A stretch of 64,000 bases of DNA from Vibrio sp. B1FLJ16 (GTDB lineage: Bacteria > Pseudomonadota > Gammaproteobacteria > Enterobacterales > Vibrionaceae): positions 682,001 to 746,000 of the forward strand of contig NZ_HG992750.1 of NCBI RefSeq assembly GCF_905175385.1, given 5' to 3'. How positions within the stretch are numbered: position 1 is the stretch's first letter; every line of letters starts with the position of its first letter. Made by a program: the position numbers and the translations under genes. The notes beneath the pieces were generated by a model. The model was not told the origin of the DNA. It worked only from the letters and a program-made list of their open reading frames with translations, and did not search any database. Shown piece after piece: positions 1-9,880 of this stretch.

Positions 1-1245
1 AGTTTCAAATTTAGCGCGTAGAGTACGACCAGCACAGATGTTAGCTGTGATCATAGACTCTTCTACAAGGCGGTTTGCGCTACGACGCAAGTCTGCGTGG
101 ATCGCGATAACGTCGTTGTCCTCACTCAGTTCGAAGCGGTAATCCGGACGATCAGGGAACACTACAGCATTCTTTTCGCGCCAGTCAGCACGAGCAATAG
201 AGAATTCATAAAGATCGCGAACAATCGTTGCGATTTCCTCTGATGGTTGCCATGCGTCTGAACTGCCATGCTCCAGCCAGTCAGATACGTTGTCGTATGC
301 CAGGCGAGAGTGAGATTTGATATTTGCTGCGAAGAACTGAATATCGTCACCAATCACACCGTCTTTGTTAACTGTTACTGTACAGCAAAGAGCAGGGCGG
401 ACTTCCCCTTCGATTAATGAGCACAGGTCGTCTGCTAGATCACGAGGTAGCATTGGAATGTTGCGACCAGGTAGGTAGATGGTGTAACCACGCTCACGCG
501 CAACTTTATCCATTTCGTCTTCTGGTGTGATGTACGCAGTTGGATCTGCAATAGCAATCGTCAGTTCGAAATCACCAGACTCTGTTTTTTTCGCGTGCAG
601 CGCATCGTCCATATCTTTGGTTGATTCACCATCGATAGTCACGAAAGGTACGTGGGTCATGTCCAGGCGCTCTAGGTCTGCGTCGTCTTTTAATTCCCAG
701 TTCTCGATGCCTGCAGGTTCTGAATTAGGCAGATCGTTTTGTGCCAGCGTTACCCACCAAGGTGCGATTTTATCATTGGCATCGGTAATTTTTTCTGAGA
801 TTTCTACGAAGAAACCGTTATCACCCTTTAATGGGTGACGAACAAGATGAGCAACTACCCAGTCACCTTCATTGAAGTTATCGGGCTTCAGGCCTTTCTT
901 CAGTTTTGCTTTCAGCGACAGCTTTTTTAACTGAGGGTGATCAGGAACAACATTCAGCTTTCCTTTGAACATTTTTACCCGGCCAATAAAGCGGGTAAGA
1001 GACTGTTCTATCAGTTCTTGAGGTTCTGCAACTTCTCTTTCATTCTCCGTACGGATAATGGCAACGACTTTGTCACCATGTATGCACTTTTTCATGTACG
1101 CTGGCGGAATGAAGAAACTGGTTTTACTGTCTACTTCAAGGAAACCAAAGCCTTTATCTGTTGCTTTGATTGAACCTTCTTTTTTAGGCAGGTTCTCTTG
1201 GATTTGCTGCTTAAGCTGGGCTAATAGCGGGTTGTCTTGAAACAT
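1..1245 (-). CDS. rnb: Exoribonuclease II (RNase II), N-terminal 415 residues; rest beyond window edge
   Basis: A processive 3'-to-5' hydrolytic exoribonuclease that degrades single-stranded RNA in the cytoplasm. The reading frame is open from the ATG at 1245 ([14 protein letters not shown]) to the first base of the window, so the 3' third is missing. N-terminal cold-shock-like RNA-binding domains are followed by the RNB domain. The metal-binding aspartates are seen in [15 protein letters not shown] (D205, D211, D213, D214), which match D201/D207/D209/D210 of E. coli RNase II with an offset of four. The start (MFQDNP) and domain spacing favour RNase II over the longer RNase R. No gene partner is visible; 500 bp of non-coding DNA lies upstream. 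Confidence 0.95.
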   Translation of the reverse strand, partial: MFQDNPLLAQLKQQIQENLPKKEGSIKATDKGFGFLEVDSKTSFFIPPAYMKKCIHGDKVVAIIRTENEREVAEPQELIEQSLTRFIGRVKMFKGKLNVVPDHPQLKKLSLKAKLKKGLKPDNFNEGDWVVAHLVRHPLKGDNGFFVEISEKITDANDKIAPWWVTLAQNDLPNSEPAGIENWELKDDADLERLDMTHVPFVTIDGESTKDMDDALHAKKTESGDFELTIAIADPTAYITPEDEMDKVARERGYTIYLPGRNIPMLPRDLADDLCSLIEGEVRPALCCTVTVNKDGVIGDDIQFFAANIKSHSRLAYDNVSDWLEHGSSDAWQPSEEIATIVRDLYEFSIARADWREKNAVVFPDRPDYRFELSEDNDVIAIHADLRRSANRLVEESMITANICAGRTLRAKFET

Positions 1246-1753
1246 CTTGATTTTCTATCTGATTGTTTTTAAATAAATTTATTGGTTCACCTAAAGACTA
1301 CCTAATATCCATCCTCTTAATGTGAGTGAAAGTATTAAGTTGCTCGATGGTCGCAATAAATTTACCGAAAGAGTTACTGCGCCACATGTTACCTAGCATA
1401 GTAATGATTGTATAGTGATCATTACTTTCAGTGTTATACCCAAGTGACTTCAGGTGCCGAAGTCGGTGTCTGTCTTGTTTGTATATATGCATAAATGTTT
1501 ATTGCGTATGCATGTATTTTTTGAAAGTGACCTTAAATGTTATGCGACTCTGACTAGGATAATTATATCTAGCACGTGGGAACCTTATGGGTCACTATGT
1601 AGGATTAATCTGAAACGTCTAAATGCATATGTTATTTTCATATTTTTTGATTTCCCCCTGTTTTATGTAGCGATTGCAATAGGTTAAAACTAAGCACATA
1701 AATAAATAAATTATCAAAACGTTTTATCTTTTTGAGCGTTGGTGTGAAAGTTC
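1246..1753. other. Intergenic region between rnb and the first EAL gene
   Basis: About 500 bp of AT-rich DNA carrying the divergent promoters of rnb and the downstream EAL-domain gene. I see no convincing gene; the short open frames lack a ribosome-binding site and coding character. It contains a solo end of the dispersed repeat described at 48056 (ATACCCAAGTGACTTCAGG at 1436). Confidence 0.6.
1436..1457 (+). repeat. Solo end of a dispersed Vibrio-type palindromic repeat
   Basis: ATACCCAAGTGACTTCAGG followed by TGC matches the terminal motif of the repeat at 48056 (ATACCCAAATGACTTCAAG) and at 43291 (ATACTCAAGTGACCTCAAG). Only one arm is present here, so it is either a fragment or a chance remnant. 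Confidence 0.4.
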
Positions 1754-4276
1754 ATGAGTAGAAGCCTGAAGTCAGCAATCATAACCCCTTTCGTTATCAT
1801 ATTTTTTATTACCTTTGTTGGTATGACTGCTTTCCAGTTGTATCAATTCGAACAGAGAATCGGTGATGTTGGGGCGAAAAAAATGTCAGCCGTTACCGAA
1901 AGCGTTGGAATCAGGTTAGATTATTTTTTGAAGAATCCACTATATGTAGGTAAGGCAGTCGCGAATTTAATTGCTTTTGACAATGTTAAGCAAGACCAAG
2001 ACTTATCTTTGGTTCAACATTACTTAAAAATAACAGTTTCAGATAGTTACAAACAAATACCTCAAATTGACATGATTGGATATGGGACCGATTCAGGAGA
2101 TTATGTTGCTTATCGCAAGAGTGATAACAACGAGTCGCAGTTGATTCTTAAAGACAAGCGTACTGATGGAAAAATGACTTTCTTTGAAGGGAGGTCAACA
2201 CAATCAGATGCCAGCATGATAATTAGTCGATACGACCCGAGAGAGAGACCGTGGTATTCTCGTGCAATGCAAACCAACACTGCGACGTGGTCAGATGTGT
2301 ATACTAGTGTCTTTGAATACCATCCCACTCTTACTGCTGCTATTCCTGTTATTGATGATTCCTCTAATATAAATGGTGTTTTGGGCGTAGATATTAGAAT
2401 TGGCACGTTAACGCAATTTCTACTTGATCTGAAAAATAAATTCGATGTGATGATTTATATTTTGGATGATAAAGGAAATATCATTTCTCACACAGGACTA
2501 GAAAATACGAGTAATTCTGATTATCACTCTAACAAAATCAGGTTTGATACCTTAGTCGACCCTGTTATTACTCAAAATGTAAGATACCTTTCTGAATCGG
2601 GCCTTGAGCAGATTCATGACACCATAACTTATCAAACAGAGTTTTCAGGTAAAACTTTTTTAAATAGTGTGGCACCTTATACTCTGAGTAGTGATGATGG
2701 TGTTATGGCTTATGTTGGTATCACTATACTAAAAGATACATTATATGCAGAGACAATACACAACCGAGTGACCAGTTGGGTAGTAGGCCTTATAATTTGT
2801 ATCGTTGGTTTGTTTATTGTCGCCAATCATATTAATAAAATTATATTTCCGATCGAATTGGCTATAGCGGCAGCCAATAAATTAGCGAATGGACATAAGA
2901 TTAAATCCATTACTACTAAGAATAGTCCAGTCAAAGAAATTCAAATGTTAGTATCGAGTTTTAATCGTATGTCAGTAACTGTTGACAGCACTATTAAGAA
3001 ACTCGAAAGCAAAGCATTTTACGATGAAGTCACTGGATTTCTGAATAAAGCGGGTATGGTAGACAGTTATAATCGTCATGACAACAAGTCTGGTACTTTG
3101 TTTATTTTTGGTGTGGATGAATTTAATAGTATTTATGATTCATTAGGTTATGACAAAGGAGATTTGGTCAAAAAGGAACTCGCAAATCGGTTTTATAAAG
3201 TCATTGAAAATGACGTCTTAATGGCAACGCTTGCTGGTGGGAAATTTGCTGTATATTTACCCAAGGAGTTAGATTTCACCCAAGCAAAAGCTTATGCTAA
3301 GAGTATTAAGCAATTTTTAACTGAACGTTTAGTGATTGATGGAGTAGATATTGCCTTTAGAATGTCAGTGGGTGTAGTTACGGAGACCCAACAGTACTCT
3401 GGGATGGAGCAGTGTTTACGTAGTGCGAATATCGCGCTTTCTGTAGGCAAACAAGGTTCAGGTAGAATTTTCCATTTCAACAGTGCAATGTTGGAAGATA
3501 TAGAACTTAAGACTAAAATGTGTGCCGAGATTAAACAAGGGATCGAAAAGCAAGAATTTGTTCCTTTTTATCAACCGTTAGTTGATTTAAAAACCGGTAA
3601 GGTTATTGGTGCAGAAGCGTTAGCTCGTTGGATTTCTCCTAAATTAGGCATCGTCCCACCAAACAAATTCATTCCTATCGCGGAAGAATACGGTTTTATC
3701 GATCAACTTGGCCAGTCTATTTTGTTGCAGGCGTGTACCGATGTAACTAAGGGTATTCACGAAGGCAAATGGTCTTCAGATTTTAAAATGCATGTGAATA
3801 TTTCTGTGCTGCAGCTTTCGCGTTCTTCTTTCTTAACGAGTTTACAAGAGATCATCAATAGCACGAATGTGAATCCTAAAAATCTGTCATTAGAGATCAC
3901 TGAATCGGGGCTTGTTGAAAATACGGGCATTTTTAAACGTAATTTAGATGCCATTATTGCAATGGGTATTCATGTCTCGATCGATGACTTTGGTACAGGT
4001 TACAGCTCACTTTCTTATCTACAAGAACTTGATTTTGATTGTTTGAAAATTGACCGTGCATTTATTAGTACGTTGACGGAAGAGAACTGTGATTCTTCAT
4101 TAACTGCGATGATTCTAAACATATCGAAAACGATTGATTCTTATGTTGTCGCTGAAGGCATTGAGACTGAAACACAAGCTAAGTTACTAAATAAACTCAA
4201 TTGCCACATAGGTCAGGGGTATTATTTTGGTAGACCCGCTCCTTATGAGGATTGGGCGTCGAATGATTCGGTGTAG
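1754..4276 (+). CDS. Membrane Cache-HAMP-degenerate GGDEF-EAL protein (probable c-di-GMP phosphodiesterase)
   Basis: 840 residues. TM1 at about residues 9-28 and TM2 at about 337-358 enclose a large periplasmic dCache-type sensor domain (YDPRERPWY motif near 160), followed by HAMP, GGDEF and EAL domains. The GGDEF signature is AGGKF (494-498), so cyclase activity is unlikely. The EAL domain keeps EAL at 621-623, EITES, DDFGTGYSSL, KIDR and VAEGIET, so phosphodiesterase activity is expected. It probably senses a small periplasmic ligand and lowers c-di-GMP, favouring motility over biofilm. The next gene is a close paralogue in the same order. It has its own downstream terminator, so the two are probably separate transcripts. 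Confidence 0.92.
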   Translation: MSRSLKSAIITPFVIIFFITFVGMTAFQLYQFEQRIGDVGAKKMSAVTESVGIRLDYFLKNPLYVGKAVANLIAFDNVKQDQDLSLVQHYLKITVSDSYKQIPQIDMIGYGTDSGDYVAYRKSDNNESQLILKDKRTDGKMTFFEGRSTQSDASMIISRYDPRERPWYSRAMQTNTATWSDVYTSVFEYHPTLTAAIPVIDDSSNINGVLGVDIRIGTLTQFLLDLKNKFDVMIYILDDKGNIISHTGLENTSNSDYHSNKIRFDTLVDPVITQNVRYLSESGLEQIHDTITYQTEFSGKTFLNSVAPYTLSSDDGVMAYVGITILKDTLYAETIHNRVTSWVVGLIICIVGLFIVANHINKIIFPIELAIAAANKLANGHKIKSITTKNSPVKEIQMLVSSFNRMSVTVDSTIKKLESKAFYDEVTGFLNKAGMVDSYNRHDNKSGTLFIFGVDEFNSIYDSLGYDKGDLVKKELANRFYKVIENDVLMATLAGGKFAVYLPKELDFTQAKAYAKSIKQFLTERLVIDGVDIAFRMSVGVVTETQQYSGMEQCLRSANIALSVGKQGSGRIFHFNSAMLEDIELKTKMCAEIKQGIEKQEFVPFYQPLVDLKTGKVIGAEALARWISPKLGIVPPNKFIPIAEEYGFIDQLGQSILLQACTDVTKGIHEGKWSSDFKMHVNISVLQLSRSSFLTSLQEIINSTNVNPKNLSLEITESGLVENTGIFKRNLDAIIAMGIHVSIDDFGTGYSSLSYLQELDFDCLKIDRAFISTLTEENCDSSLTAMILNISKTIDSYVVAEGIETETQAKLLNKLNCHIGQGYYFGRPAPYEDWASNDSV

Positions 4277-4354
4277 TTGAATCATTTGATGTAACTTAAC
4301 GGCGTGCGATTACGCGATAATGATTGCGTACGACTATACTTTAGTATAAGAGTA

Positions 4355-4385
4355 AAAAGCGAGCTTTCATGCTCGCTTTTAGTTT
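4355..4385 (+). terminator. Rho-independent terminator of the first EAL gene
   Basis: A perfect 10-bp stem AAAAGCGAGC / GCTCGCTTTT (4355-4364 with 4371-4380) has a six-base loop and a following T-rich run. Confidence 0.85.
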
Positions 4386-4574
4386 TATTGCGTCATGTTT
4401 GAGTATTATTCAACTAGAACTGAGAATTATTATTTTAGGGTGTGGGAATTTTAAATCTTACCATATCAGATTTTTCTGAAATCTTTCTATTTTAATTTTA
4501 TCATTTCTTTTGAGGTGAAGAATCTATTAAATTGTAGGGGATATAATTTAATAGTCATATTATAAGAAAAAATC

Positions 4575-7070
4575 ATGAGAAAAAGTCTAAAGTCAGCGAT
4601 AATTATACCGTTCTTTATTATATTTGTTATTACTTTTTTGGGTGTTTCTATTGTCCAATTCTATAACTATGAAAAAAGAGTTGGCATTATAGGAAATGAT
4701 AAGATGTTATCTGTTTCAGATAATATTAAAATAAAGCTAGATCACTTCCTTAACGAACCGTTACATTTAGCAATGATGATGGCCAAAATAATTGAATCTG
4801 AAAGTATTACAAAAGAAAAGGAACTGTCCAGAATTCAAACTTATCTTAAAAATTTCATTTCAAATATCAATGTTGAAGTTCCTCAAATAGATATTGTTGG
4901 TTATGGTTCAGAGTCTTCAAATTATATTGGTTATCAAAATAATTCCGATAACAAGAGTCAGCTTATTCTAAAAGACCAACGTACGAATGGGAAAATGACT
5001 TTTTTTTCCGAGGACTCGCCAAAAAGTAATACCGTTATGGTCATCAATAATTATGACCCTAGAGATAGGCCATGGTATTCATTTGCAGTTGAGATGAAGC
5101 GTCCTGTGTGGTCAGACATATATACTAGTATCTATAATTCCACACCAACAATATCAGCTTCTGTTCCCATTGTGGATAACTTAAAAAACACAAGTGGTGT
5201 GTTGGCTTTTGATATTAATATTAATACCTTGACTGAATTTGTGCTTGATTTGAAAACTAAGCACAATGTGATGGTTTATATTTTAAATGGTGATGGTAGA
5301 ATTATTGCTCATTCTGAGGATAGTGACTCTAGTGGCTTGTCTAATTTAAGAAAAGCGCTTCCGCCAGTAATGACAAAGAGTTTAAGGCATTTGTCTTCAC
5401 AAGCTATACTTGGCGAGTTAGAAGATACAATAAGTTATCAAACGGATGTTGAAAGTGAAGTCTACTATAATAGTGTAACCCCTTATGTTCTTTATGGTGA
5501 AGCTGGACTCCGTTGGTACATTGGTATTTCTGTGTCTAAAGATTCTCTATATAAAGGTATCTTTGTAAATAGAGGAACCAGCTGGATTATTGGTGCTTTT
5601 ATTTGCCTTATTGGGCTTTTTATATTTGCTATATACATAAATAAAATTATATTGCCTATCGAGTTAACAATCACTGCCGCTAAACAAATAACATCAGGGG
5701 ATAAGATAGGAACTATTGCTAATAGTAGTAAAATAAACGAAATAAAAATGTTGGTGACGAGTTTTAATCGTATGTCAGTGAAAGTTGATAGTACGATTAT
5801 GAAGCTAAAAGATAAAGCCTTTACCGATGAATTAACTGGGCTACTGAGTAAGGCGGGATTGGTAGACAGCTATAAAACGCTTGATAACAAACAAGGTGCT
5901 TTGTTTATATTCAGTATCAGTGCTTTTAATAATATTAATGATTTACTAGGGTACGACAAAGGTGATTTAGTGATTAAGGAAGTTGCAAATCGTCTGAATA
6001 AATTTGTTGAAGATGATGTGTTTATCGCAAGAATTGATGGTGGTAAATTTGCTCTATTCTCATCAAAGGACTTGGATTTCCGACAATCTAAAGCTTACGC
6101 CGAGCGTATTAAGCAGCTTTTAACGGAGCGTCTGATTATAGATGATGTAGATGTTGCTTTCAGAATCTCTGTGGGTGTTGTTACAGATGTTCAAAAATAT
6201 TCAGGAATGGAACTCTGTTTGCGCAATGCCAGTATCGCACTGTCTGAAGGGAAAAAAGGACAAGGACGAATTTTCCACTTTAGTGACGAGATGCTGGAGA
6301 AGATTGAGCATAAGACTCGAATGTGCGCCGAGATTAAAAGAGGCATCGAAAAGCATGAGTTTATCCCGTTTTACCAACCTATTGTCGATTTGAAGTCAGG
6401 TAAGGCTGTCGGAGCCGAAGCGCTGGCTCGTTGGATTTCACCTAAATTAGGTATGGTTCCACCGGATAAGTTCATTTCTGTCGCGGAAGAGAATGGCTTT
6501 ATTGAACAACTGGGTGATTCAATCCTTTCTCAGGCTTGTCTGGATGTTACTAAGGGTATTGCTGAAGGAAAATGGCCAGCAGATTTTAAAATGCATGTGA
6601 ACATTTCTGTATTGCAGCTTTCACATTCATCTTTCTTTACCAGTCTACAAGACATTATCAATAGTACAAATGTTAACCCGAAAAACCTTTCATTAGAGAT
6701 CACCGAGTCAGGGCTTGTGGAAAATACGGGGGTATTTAACCGTAACCTGGAAGCTATTATTGCAATGGGTATTCATATATCGATTGATGATTTTGGTACG
6801 GGTTATAGCTCTCTTTCTTATCTACAGAAACTGGAGTTTGATTGTTTGAAGATTGATCGTGCCTTTGTGAGTACATTGACTGAAGAGAATTATGAGTCAT
6901 CGTTAACTGCGATGATCGTAAAGATATCGCAAACCATCGATACCTATGTCGTCGCAGAGGGGATTGAAACCGAAACACAGGCTAAGCTACTGAGTAAACT
7001 CAATTGCCAGCTAGGTCAGGGTTACTACTTTGGTAGGCCGGCGCCTTACGATGACTGGGCAGCGAGCTGA
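4575..7070 (+). CDS. Second Cache-HAMP-degenerate GGDEF-EAL protein, tandem paralogue
   Basis: 831 residues with the same architecture as the gene at 1754: TM1 near residues 9-28, periplasmic Cache domain (YDPRDRPWY), TM2 near 337-358, HAMP, GGDEF and EAL. The GGDEF signature is DGGKF (488-492), again degenerate; EAL at 615-617 and the other EAL-domain motifs are intact. The EAL halves of the two paralogues are far more alike than their periplasmic halves, which suggests the same output with different ligands after duplication. The start ATG at 4575 follows an AT-rich leader with a weak ribosome-binding site. No clear terminator was found after the stop. Confidence 0.92.
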   Translation: MRKSLKSAIIIPFFIIFVITFLGVSIVQFYNYEKRVGIIGNDKMLSVSDNIKIKLDHFLNEPLHLAMMMAKIIESESITKEKELSRIQTYLKNFISNINVEVPQIDIVGYGSESSNYIGYQNNSDNKSQLILKDQRTNGKMTFFSEDSPKSNTVMVINNYDPRDRPWYSFAVEMKRPVWSDIYTSIYNSTPTISASVPIVDNLKNTSGVLAFDININTLTEFVLDLKTKHNVMVYILNGDGRIIAHSEDSDSSGLSNLRKALPPVMTKSLRHLSSQAILGELEDTISYQTDVESEVYYNSVTPYVLYGEAGLRWYIGISVSKDSLYKGIFVNRGTSWIIGAFICLIGLFIFAIYINKIILPIELTITAAKQITSGDKIGTIANSSKINEIKMLVTSFNRMSVKVDSTIMKLKDKAFTDELTGLLSKAGLVDSYKTLDNKQGALFIFSISAFNNINDLLGYDKGDLVIKEVANRLNKFVEDDVFIARIDGGKFALFSSKDLDFRQSKAYAERIKQLLTERLIIDDVDVAFRISVGVVTDVQKYSGMELCLRNASIALSEGKKGQGRIFHFSDEMLEKIEHKTRMCAEIKRGIEKHEFIPFYQPIVDLKSGKAVGAEALARWISPKLGMVPPDKFISVAEENGFIEQLGDSILSQACLDVTKGIAEGKWPADFKMHVNISVLQLSHSSFFTSLQDIINSTNVNPKNLSLEITESGLVENTGVFNRNLEAIIAMGIHISIDDFGTGYSSLSYLQKLEFDCLKIDRAFVSTLTEENYESSLTAMIVKISQTIDTYVVAEGIETETQAKLLSKLNCQLGQGYYFGRPAPYDDWAAS

Positions 7071-7508
7071 TTTCGCGTTGTTAAACATATTTACTTAACT
7101 TGATGGAGTAGGGGACACGATAATCAATGCGAACTATTATTATCTGTAAGCACAACAGCGCTGAAAATTTTACTCAATTAAGGGGCCCTGAAAGTTGGTG
7201 AGCTCCTTATGATTTGGTGACGAATTTGTCAGTGCTATGGGTGTTTACCTTCTAGGATAATGGTGGGTTGGTGGTAAAATATGCAGAAATGCCATAATTG
7301 AGAATAAATTGTGATGTATTTCAATTTTTTCTGGCTTTTTTTATGCTTTTAAGGAATAATCCGCCTCCCTTAGTCGTCCCTAATGGCTTATCGCGGTTGT
7401 GTACTGTACTAATTTCTATATTAGTAGTGGATTTCGTATCTGGATGAATCAGTATCGAATTGGAAGAGCATATGGGACTGTTTTTTTGTTTAATTAAGTA
7501 GGATCCCA
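7071..7508. other. Intergenic region / long leader of deaD
   Basis: About 440 bp with no supported gene. The part next to deaD contains short hairpins such as CTAATTTCTATATTAG near 7408. Long 5' leaders are known for cold-inducible deaD-type mRNAs, but no conserved cold-shock box was recognised. The deaD ribosome-binding site is the AGGATCCC stretch just before 7509. Confidence 0.5.
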
Positions 7509-9452
7509 ATGCAAGATTCTGTTATTCAATTCAGTGATTTATCTCTGAATGATTCTATCCTTTCTGCTCTAGACGGAATGGGTTTCGTGTCACCAACTCC
7601 GATTCAGGCTGCGGCAATCCCTCACCTGTTGGAAGGTGCTGACGCGCTGGGCAAGGCACAAACGGGTACAGGTAAAACGGCAGCATTTTCTCTGCCTCTT
7701 CTAAACAAACTAGATCTTAATCAACGTAAACCACAAGCAATCGTACTTGCTCCAACTCGTGAGCTAGCGATTCAGGTTGCCGCTGAAATGAAGAACCTTG
7801 GTAAAAATATCAAGGGCTTGAAAGTTCTGGAAATCTACGGTGGTGCATCTATCGTGGATCAAATGCGTGCGCTTAAAAGCGGTGCGCATGTTGTTGTTGG
7901 TACACCTGGCCGTGTTCAAGACCTTATTAACCGTGAACGCTTACATTTAGACGAAGTTAGTACCTTCGTTCTGGATGAAGCGGACGAAATGCTAAATATG
8001 GGTTTCGTTGACGACGTGACTGCAATCATGGAGCACGCTCCTGAGTCAGCACAGCGCGTTCTATTCTCTGCAACGATGCCTCCAATGCTGAAAAACATTG
8101 TTGAGCGCTTCCTACGTGATCCTATCACTGTTGACGTTGCAGGTAAGAACCACACTGTAGACAAAGTTCAGCAGCAGTTCTGGGTAGTAAAAGGCGTAGA
8201 GAAAGATGAAGCGATGTCTCGTCTTCTTGAAACGGAAGAAACTGATGCATCTATTGTATTCGTACGTACTCGTCAAGACACTGAGCGTCTAGCTGACTGG
8301 TTATCTGCACGTGGCTTTAAAGCGGCTGCACTGCACGGTGATATTCCTCAGTCTCTACGTGAGCGTACTGTTGATCACATCAAACAAGGTGTTATCGACA
8401 TCCTGGTTGCAACTGACGTTGTTGCACGTGGTCTTGACGTTCCACGCATCACACACGTATTTAACTACGACATCCCATTCGATGTTGAGTCATATATCCA
8501 CCGTATCGGCCGTACGGGTCGTGCTGGACGTAAAGGTAAGGCGATCCTTCTGGTTCGTACTAACCAAATCCGTATGCTTCGCACAATCGAGCGCGTAACT
8601 AAGTCATCAATGGAAGAGATTCAACTTCCTATGCGTGACCAAGTTGCGGAATCTCGTCTTGCAAAACTAGGTGCAGAGCTCGAAGCTGAGAAAGAACACA
8701 AATCACTAGATAAGTTTGCTGAGCTCGTTGAGAAACTACAAACTTCTCTGGACATCGACCCAGCAATGCTTGCTGCTATGCTTCTTAAGCGTCAGCAAGG
8801 TAAGCGTCCTCTGTTCTACATTGGCGCAGACCCAATGGTTGAAGCAATTGAACGTGATAAGCAACGTCGTAAAGAGCGCCGTGAAGGTGGTCGTGAAGGC
8901 GGTCGTAGCTTCAATAACCAAGACTGGGATACTTACCAGCTGCAAGTTGGTCGCGAGCAGGGCGTTCAGGTTAAAGACATCGTTGGTGCTCTGGCAAACG
9001 AACTTGGCCTAGGCAAAGGCTCTATCGGTGCGATTAAGCTAGCACAAGGTCATACATTCGTTCAGCTACCAAAAGCAATGACTTCTGAAGCTGCTAACAA
9101 GCTAAGCAAGCTACGTATCCGTCAGCAAGATGTCGGTGCAGTAGTTTGTGACTTTGATGACTTCCGTGAATCTCGTGGTGGTCGCCGTGACGGTGGACGT
9201 CGCGATGGCGGTCGTCGTGATGGTGGTGGTTACCGTGGTAATCGCGATGGTAACCGTGAAGGTGGTCGTCGCGAGGGCGGACGTCGTGAAGGCGGTTTCC
9301 GTGGTAACCGTGACGGCAACCGCGATGGCAACCGTGAAGGTGGCGAGCGTCGTTTCGACCGTAACCGTGGTGGCGATCACCGTGGTGCACACCGTGGTGA
9401 ACGTGGCCACGGTAATGGCAACAGCCGTGGTCGTCGTCCACAAGAAGCATAA
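7509..9452 (+). CDS. deaD: DEAD-box RNA helicase DeaD/CsdA with C-terminal RGG tail
   Basis: An ATP-dependent RNA helicase used in ribosome assembly and mRNA turnover, especially in the cold. 647 residues: Q-motif region, motif I AQTGTGKT (50-57), PTRELA (82-87), TPGR, DEAD (156-159), SAT, and HRIGRTGR for motif VI, then a DbpA-like RNA-binding domain and an Arg/Gly-rich tail (about 555-645) built of RRDGG, RREGG and GNRDGNR units. Length and order match E. coli CsdA (629 residues) plus a longer tail. The tail probably binds RNA non-specifically. It is transcribed alone with its own terminator. The tail creates long false open frames on the other strand. Confidence 0.95.
   Translation: MQDSVIQFSDLSLNDSILSALDGMGFVSPTPIQAAAIPHLLEGADALGKAQTGTGKTAAFSLPLLNKLDLNQRKPQAIVLAPTRELAIQVAAEMKNLGKNIKGLKVLEIYGGASIVDQMRALKSGAHVVVGTPGRVQDLINRERLHLDEVSTFVLDEADEMLNMGFVDDVTAIMEHAPESAQRVLFSATMPPMLKNIVERFLRDPITVDVAGKNHTVDKVQQQFWVVKGVEKDEAMSRLLETEETDASIVFVRTRQDTERLADWLSARGFKAAALHGDIPQSLRERTVDHIKQGVIDILVATDVVARGLDVPRITHVFNYDIPFDVESYIHRIGRTGRAGRKGKAILLVRTNQIRMLRTIERVTKSSMEEIQLPMRDQVAESRLAKLGAELEAEKEHKSLDKFAELVEKLQTSLDIDPAMLAAMLLKRQQGKRPLFYIGADPMVEAIERDKQRRKERREGGREGGRSFNNQDWDTYQLQVGREQGVQVKDIVGALANELGLGKGSIGAIKLAQGHTFVQLPKAMTSEAANKLSKLRIRQQDVGAVVCDFDDFRESRGGRRDGGRRDGGRRDGGGYRGNRDGNREGGRREGGRREGGFRGNRDGNRDGNREGGERRFDRNRGGDHRGAHRGERGHGNGNSRGRRPQEA
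9175..9410 (+). repeat. Imprecise tandem repeats encoding the RGG tail of DeaD
   Basis: Repeated CGTCGTGATGGCGGT / CGTGAAGGTGG-type units encode RRDGG, RREGG and GNRDGNR. The array lies inside the deaD reading frame and is expected to vary in copy number between strains. Confidence 0.75.
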
Positions 9453-9499
9453 TCGAGTCTGTATATTTTAAATACAGAGGCAGATAAAAGCTGAATTTG

Positions 9500-9530
9500 A
9501 AAGCCGGGCTATTAAAGCTCGGCTTTTTTA
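9500..9530 (+). terminator. Rho-independent terminator of deaD
   Basis: The stem AAAGCCGGGCT / AGCTCGGCTTT (9500-9510 with 9516-9526, one G-T pair) has a five-base loop and is followed by a T run. Confidence 0.88.
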
Positions 9531-9880
9531 CACCTGAAGAAAATCGCTCGTTGCGTTAATTTAGTATTAAAGAGTAATTGATTAATGAGAGGCATTGCCT
9601 ATTACACAGGTATGTTTGCTTCATTAATTATTATGGCTGTTTATTGATAATATCTTGTTTTCAATTGGGTTCATTATTGTTTACTGCTCTTTCTGGATAT
9701 TTTTCATCCTTCAAATAAAATTAAAAGATGCTCTAGATCAATAAAAATTGTTCAATTAGAACTAGAAATCTAAAAGATTGTTGAAAGATTAAAAAATTAT
9801 TGAATAATAGGTGGCAAACAAGAAGTACGCAGCGCGGAAGCGCAATTATAACCTCTGCTCCACAACAGGATAACTAACTC
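9531..9880. other. Intergenic region upstream of ackA
   Basis: About 350 bp, AT-rich, no gene seen. It presumably carries the ackA promoter; the ribosome-binding site is the ACAGGATAACTAACTC stretch just before the ATG at 9881. Confidence 0.5.

Noticed and set aside
9094..9471. Long open frames opposite and alongside the DeaD RGG tail, one rich in His (HGYHRDYHGNHHHH)
   Set aside because: They are produced by the CGTGGT-type repeats of the tail in other frames; no ribosome-binding sites and extreme low complexity.
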